Positions 61,131-64,000 of a stretch of 64,000 nt of DNA are shown here, in pieces. The stretch spans positions 24,231,501 through 24,295,500 of the forward strand of contig CM069878.1 in the NCBI GenBank assembly GCA_036172665.1, written 5' to 3'. Made by a program: the position numbers and the translations under genes. Under the pieces are notes generated by a model. The model saw nothing but the letters and a program-made list of their open reading frames with translations, was not told the origin of the DNA and ran no database searches. Numbering within the stretch: the stretch's first letter is position 1; each line of letters opens with the position of its first letter. This DNA is from Prosopocoilus inquinatus (taxonomy: Eukaryota > Arthropoda > Insecta > Coleoptera > Lucanidae).

Positions 61131-61440
61131 GATCCAAAAAGAATTAAAAAAAAAATGGAAAGCACTTCAAAAAATGTGGACTATGTATAAATGACAGTAA
61201 GATAAAATACTTGGAAATGGGTACAACAGAGAAGGAAATTGAAAAAGGTATAGAATTTAAATTACTTGTAAATGGATACGTGTACAATAGAGAAGGAAAT
61301 TGAACACGGTATAGAATTTAAGATAGGATATGCCGAAATCAGTTTGAATATTTGGGAGTCACTATTACGTATGTATAAGAGTGAAGAAGACGTGAAGTGA
61401 ACTATATAAAAGAATAGTGAAAACTAGCACAGCCTTAGTA
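61131..61440 (+). pseudogene. LINE reverse transcriptase fragment
   Basis: Plus-strand KHFKKCGLCINDSKIKYLEMG and, after a partial tandem duplication (about 61205-61325), QFEYLGVTIT, then ALVALNNLLKCKQ. This is the region after the YADD motif in LINE polymerases. Frames are broken by stops and the duplication. Confidence 0.55.
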
Positions 61441-61539
61441 GCCCTAAACAATTTGCTAAAATGTAAACAATCTTCATGTCAGATATCAGCTATGCAACAT
61501 AAATCAGCATCAGTATTAGAAACGAAGGCTTGTTATCAA

Positions 61540-61700
61540 GCAGCTAGGTAAAAAAATAATAAATAATTAAGTATCATCAGCATTTTGCATGTATTTTGCA
61601 ATATTTAAAATTTGAAATGTAAAAGGAAAAGAATGTAGGACCAAAAATAGACCCACGAGGAACTCTCTAAAGAACGGACACAGAACTTGATAGAGCAGTA
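61540..61700 (-). pseudogene. LINE reverse transcriptase fragment with motif B and ADDT
   Basis: Minus-strand RVPRGSIFGPTFFSFYISN followed, one frame on, by MQNADDT. These are the GxPQGSxLGP and (Y)ADD motifs of a non-LTR reverse transcriptase, Jockey/CR1-like. Opposite in strand to the neighbour at 61131-61440. Confidence 0.55.
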
Positions 61701-61908
61701 TATAGTAACAGATGATCTAGCAACCTTAGTTTACACGTTGTTGTGTAAAATAAAATTAATTGATAAAATATTCGATTAAGAGTTTACATCACTCACTTTC
61801 TTATAAAGTTTTTAAACTCTACAATTGTTGACTCTGACCACTGAAATATTTTGCCTTGCTGGAAATCCTCAATAAAATCTGGAAGTTCCGCCGTGAAAAT
61901 TGAAACTA

Positions 61909-62985
61909 TACAGGGTGATTAACGGAACCCGTTCGTTAAAAGTTTACGGACTTTCCCTTTGTATTTCTATTTCATATTTTACAGTTATAAGTTAGCGATA
62001 ATGGTCTATTTAAGTATAATATTTCCAACTTTCGGGCACTTTCGCTTATACTTAAAGTTGCTGCCAACTTTCTTATTTTAAATAGAATACCCCATTTTTT
62101 TATTGCATTTTTGAATTCCTCGTAAAATTCTAAAATTATTTTGTTTAACATATGTTATAAGAAAAATCAGCCGTTTCAGAGATGTTTCCATTTTTTTCAT
62201 TTTTCGAACTGTGTCGGCATTCCCTATACTCATCTCTTACCTCTCTCTTTCTATTGATGATTTTATCTTTGACTCATCATTTTTTCACTTTTCGGTATTA
62301 TTCCTGAATAGTGTGCTATGAAAATCTAAGAAACTAAGGTTTTCTTAAATTAATTTGCTATTTAAAATTTTCTTTTTCTTTTTTCTTTTTTATTTGTCAT
62401 TTACATATGCCGTATGTATGTGAATTCTTGTTATGACCTTTTCCGCATTTACAAAAGAAATTTTCACTTATAAAACCAATTTTTTGAAAATATAATCAAA
62501 TGTCTAATAACTTTTTAAAAACTAATAAATCAATCATCAACAAATCAACATTAGAAATAAAACACAAATTATGAGTTATAATATTTGCTCCAAGCGTCCT
62601 CCCATTATTTATTAGTAATAAATAATGAAGAACACTTACAGCAACTTTTTGTTGTGTTTAGGTAATAACTTATTTACTTAGACACAACAAATTATATTAT
62701 TAACTTCTTTAGTTGCCGACTTTTTTTCAAATACATTTAATATGCCTGCGTTTAAATTTTTATTATCTTGGTTCTCCGTAGCGACTAATTGGTTTATTTT
62801 TAAATTTCCACTGGACGGATGATTTCAAAAATTACAATATCTCTAATTTTCACAGCCCAATATTTAAAAATAATATCAAAAAATTGACGTTCTAAAAGAA
62901 AAATCATCAATAGCGAGTGAAATATGTGAGATAGGTATAGGGAATGCTAATACAGGTCGAAAGAAGAATTAATCCTCAGTCACGT
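61909..62985. repeat. Remnant with TACAGGGTG end and inner inverted repeat
   Basis: Begins TACAGGGTGATTAACGG. It shares CAACTTTCTTATTTTAAATAGAA with the leader of the next element (about 63151). An inner inverted pair CATTCCCTATAC...GTATAGGGAATG lies near 62218 and 62935. No gene. Confidence 0.5.
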
Positions 62986-62995
62986 GATATAAAAA

Positions 62996-64000
62996 TACAG
63001 GGTTGGGATAAAGTATGGATCCATCGAAATATCTCGGAAGTGGAATTGATGATTTTAATGAAATTTTGTACATGCAGATAGAAACAACTGGCGCATGCGA
63101 GGGGCTGATTTTTCTTTCCATTAAGCTTCCGGTTTAGCCGGAAACGGCACCAACTTTTTTATTTTAAATAGAACACTCTGTATAATTTTACGTATTTTGA
63201 TACTCCTCTGCCTTCTGCATCCATTAATATCAGGTTTCTTACCTTTATCTCTAGTCTTTAGCCAAAAAGATAACCTTTTAATTTTCTCAAAAAATACCTC
63301 TTTGTCTAGTAGCCGGTGGAATTGATAGTTATTTTATTGTCAGCATCAATTCCTACATTGGAAATGTTTCATTTAAGTGAAAAAGAACGGATTGAAATCT
63401 TAATGATGATCGGTTTTGGTGATCGTGTTAGAACTCATCAAGAAGTTTCCGACTTATTTAACGGTTTACACCCAGAACGAAATCCTATAACGCGCTCGGT
63501 TGTTGGTAAAACACTTAGACGCTACAATTTGAATGGGACAGTGAAAAATTTGCCAAAAAGTGGAAGACCAAAGACCGCAACTAACGCAATTGTTAGTGAA
63601 AATATTGCTACAGAACTGGAAGAGTCACCTCAAACTTCTACCACATTTCTTGCATTACACTATGGGATAAGTCGTCGTTCTGTAGCCAAAGTATTGAAAC
63701 GCGAAAAATACCACCCTTATAAAGTCCACCTGATCCAAGAACTGTCAGAAGATGATTACGATCGTCGAGTAGAATTTTGCGAAAGAATGATGGAAATCTG
63801 TAATAGCGACGAGCATTTTGCAACTAATTTGGTATTTTCGGACGAGGCAACTTTTTGTTTAAATGGTTCTATAAATCGCCATAATTTACGATATTGGTCT
63901 GTCGACAATCCTAACTTATTGCATGAAGCATATACGCAATATCCAGAAAAGTTGAATGTGTGGGCTGGAATTGTAAGGAATAGGCTTATTGGTCCATTTT
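62996..64000 (+). mobile_element. Tc1/mariner-like element, right part outside window
   Basis: Starts TACAGGGTTGGGATAAAG at 62996 after an A-run, followed by a 368-bp leader and an open transposase gene that runs off the window. The right terminus is not in view. Confidence 0.7.
63364..64000 (+). CDS. DDE_3-type transposase, partial at window end
   Basis: ATG at 63364 opens 212 codons without stop to the window end (MFHLSEKERIEIL...). Helix-turn-helix region with HQEVSDLFNG in residues 1-60, AT-hook-like SGRPK at 66-70, a second helical DNA-binding part with GISRRSVAKVLK, then LVFSDEATF with the first catalytic Asp at residue 160, NRHNLRYWS, and KLNVWAGIVRNRLIGP at 196-211. This is the standard order of insect DDE_3 (IS630/Tc1/mariner) transposases of about 340-350 residues, so roughly 60 percent is seen. 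It cuts and pastes its own element in the nucleus. No damage is visible, in contrast to the related copies at 33 and 50 kb. The ATG is the first in frame after the leader. Confidence 0.82.
   Translation, partial: MFHLSEKERIEILMMIGFGDRVRTHQEVSDLFNGLHPERNPITRSVVGKTLRRYNLNGTVKNLPKSGRPKTATNAIVSENIATELEESPQTSTTFLALHYGISRRSVAKVLKREKYHPYKVHLIQELSEDDYDRRVEFCERMMEICNSDEHFATNLVFSDEATFCLNGSINRHNLRYWSVDNPNLLHEAYTQYPEKLNVWAGIVRNRLIGPF

Noticed and set aside
1..64000. CRISPR arrays, bacterial operons, tRNA or rRNA genes
   Set aside because: No spaced short repeats, no ribosome-binding sites, no tRNA box pattern; introns and TE families show a eukaryotic genome.

Overview
This window looks like a transposon-rich stretch of a eukaryotic genome, almost certainly an insect and possibly a beetle. 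It is strongly AT-rich, has introns with GT/AG borders and a polyadenylation signal, and is packed with DNA-transposon families common in arthropods (hAT, mariner, Tc1-like DDE_3, PIF/Harbinger, foldback elements). The clearest host gene is the 3' part of the RNA polymerase II subunit gene Rpb4 (two exons, 10392-10803). The lineage call rests on the Rpb4 sequence and TE content only.

Layout. 1-7.4 kb: an apparently complete hAT element (580-2835, 8-bp target duplication, intact two-exon transposase gene), a broken mariner (3044-4375) and a decayed two-gene PIF/Harbinger element (about 4.9-7.3 kb). 8.3-10.8 kb: a T-rich hAT-like non-autonomous element, then Rpb4. 13.3-15.3 kb: a GC-rich block, then an 881-bp insertion of 312-bp tandem repeats that each carry a type I hammerhead ribozyme. 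15.7-19.9 kb: a dispersed 0.9-kb repeat, a 1.8-kb near-perfect palindrome and an inverted-repeat element. 20.2-20.8 kb: a CpG-rich segment that may be a promoter and noncoding first exon. 21.4-23.9 kb: a LINE fragment inside an inverted-repeat array inside a hAT-like element. 24-36 kb: T-rich repeat, a second hammerhead element, palindromes, a Tc1-like pseudogene. 37.0-39.5 kb: a 2.4-kb palindrome. 40-48 kb: small inverted-repeat elements and mostly featureless AT-rich DNA. 49.1-52.2 kb: a long-TIR element interrupted by a second mariner. 54-64 kb: Tc1-like and LINE remnants, the second T-rich repeat with a 103-bp MITE inserted in it, an inverted-repeat element with split hammerhead sequence, and at the right edge an open Tc1/mariner-like transposase gene that continues past the window.

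The most interesting signal is the hammerhead-bearing family (14.4, 27.7 and 47.9 kb). Two or more 312-bp units flank ribozymes with full core and stems, preceded by an inverted copy and bounded by a 13-bp target duplication. This is the architecture of animal retrozymes or Penelope-like elements and predicts a 312-nt self-cleaving, possibly circular RNA. All family assignments come from reading motifs by eye; no database search was run.
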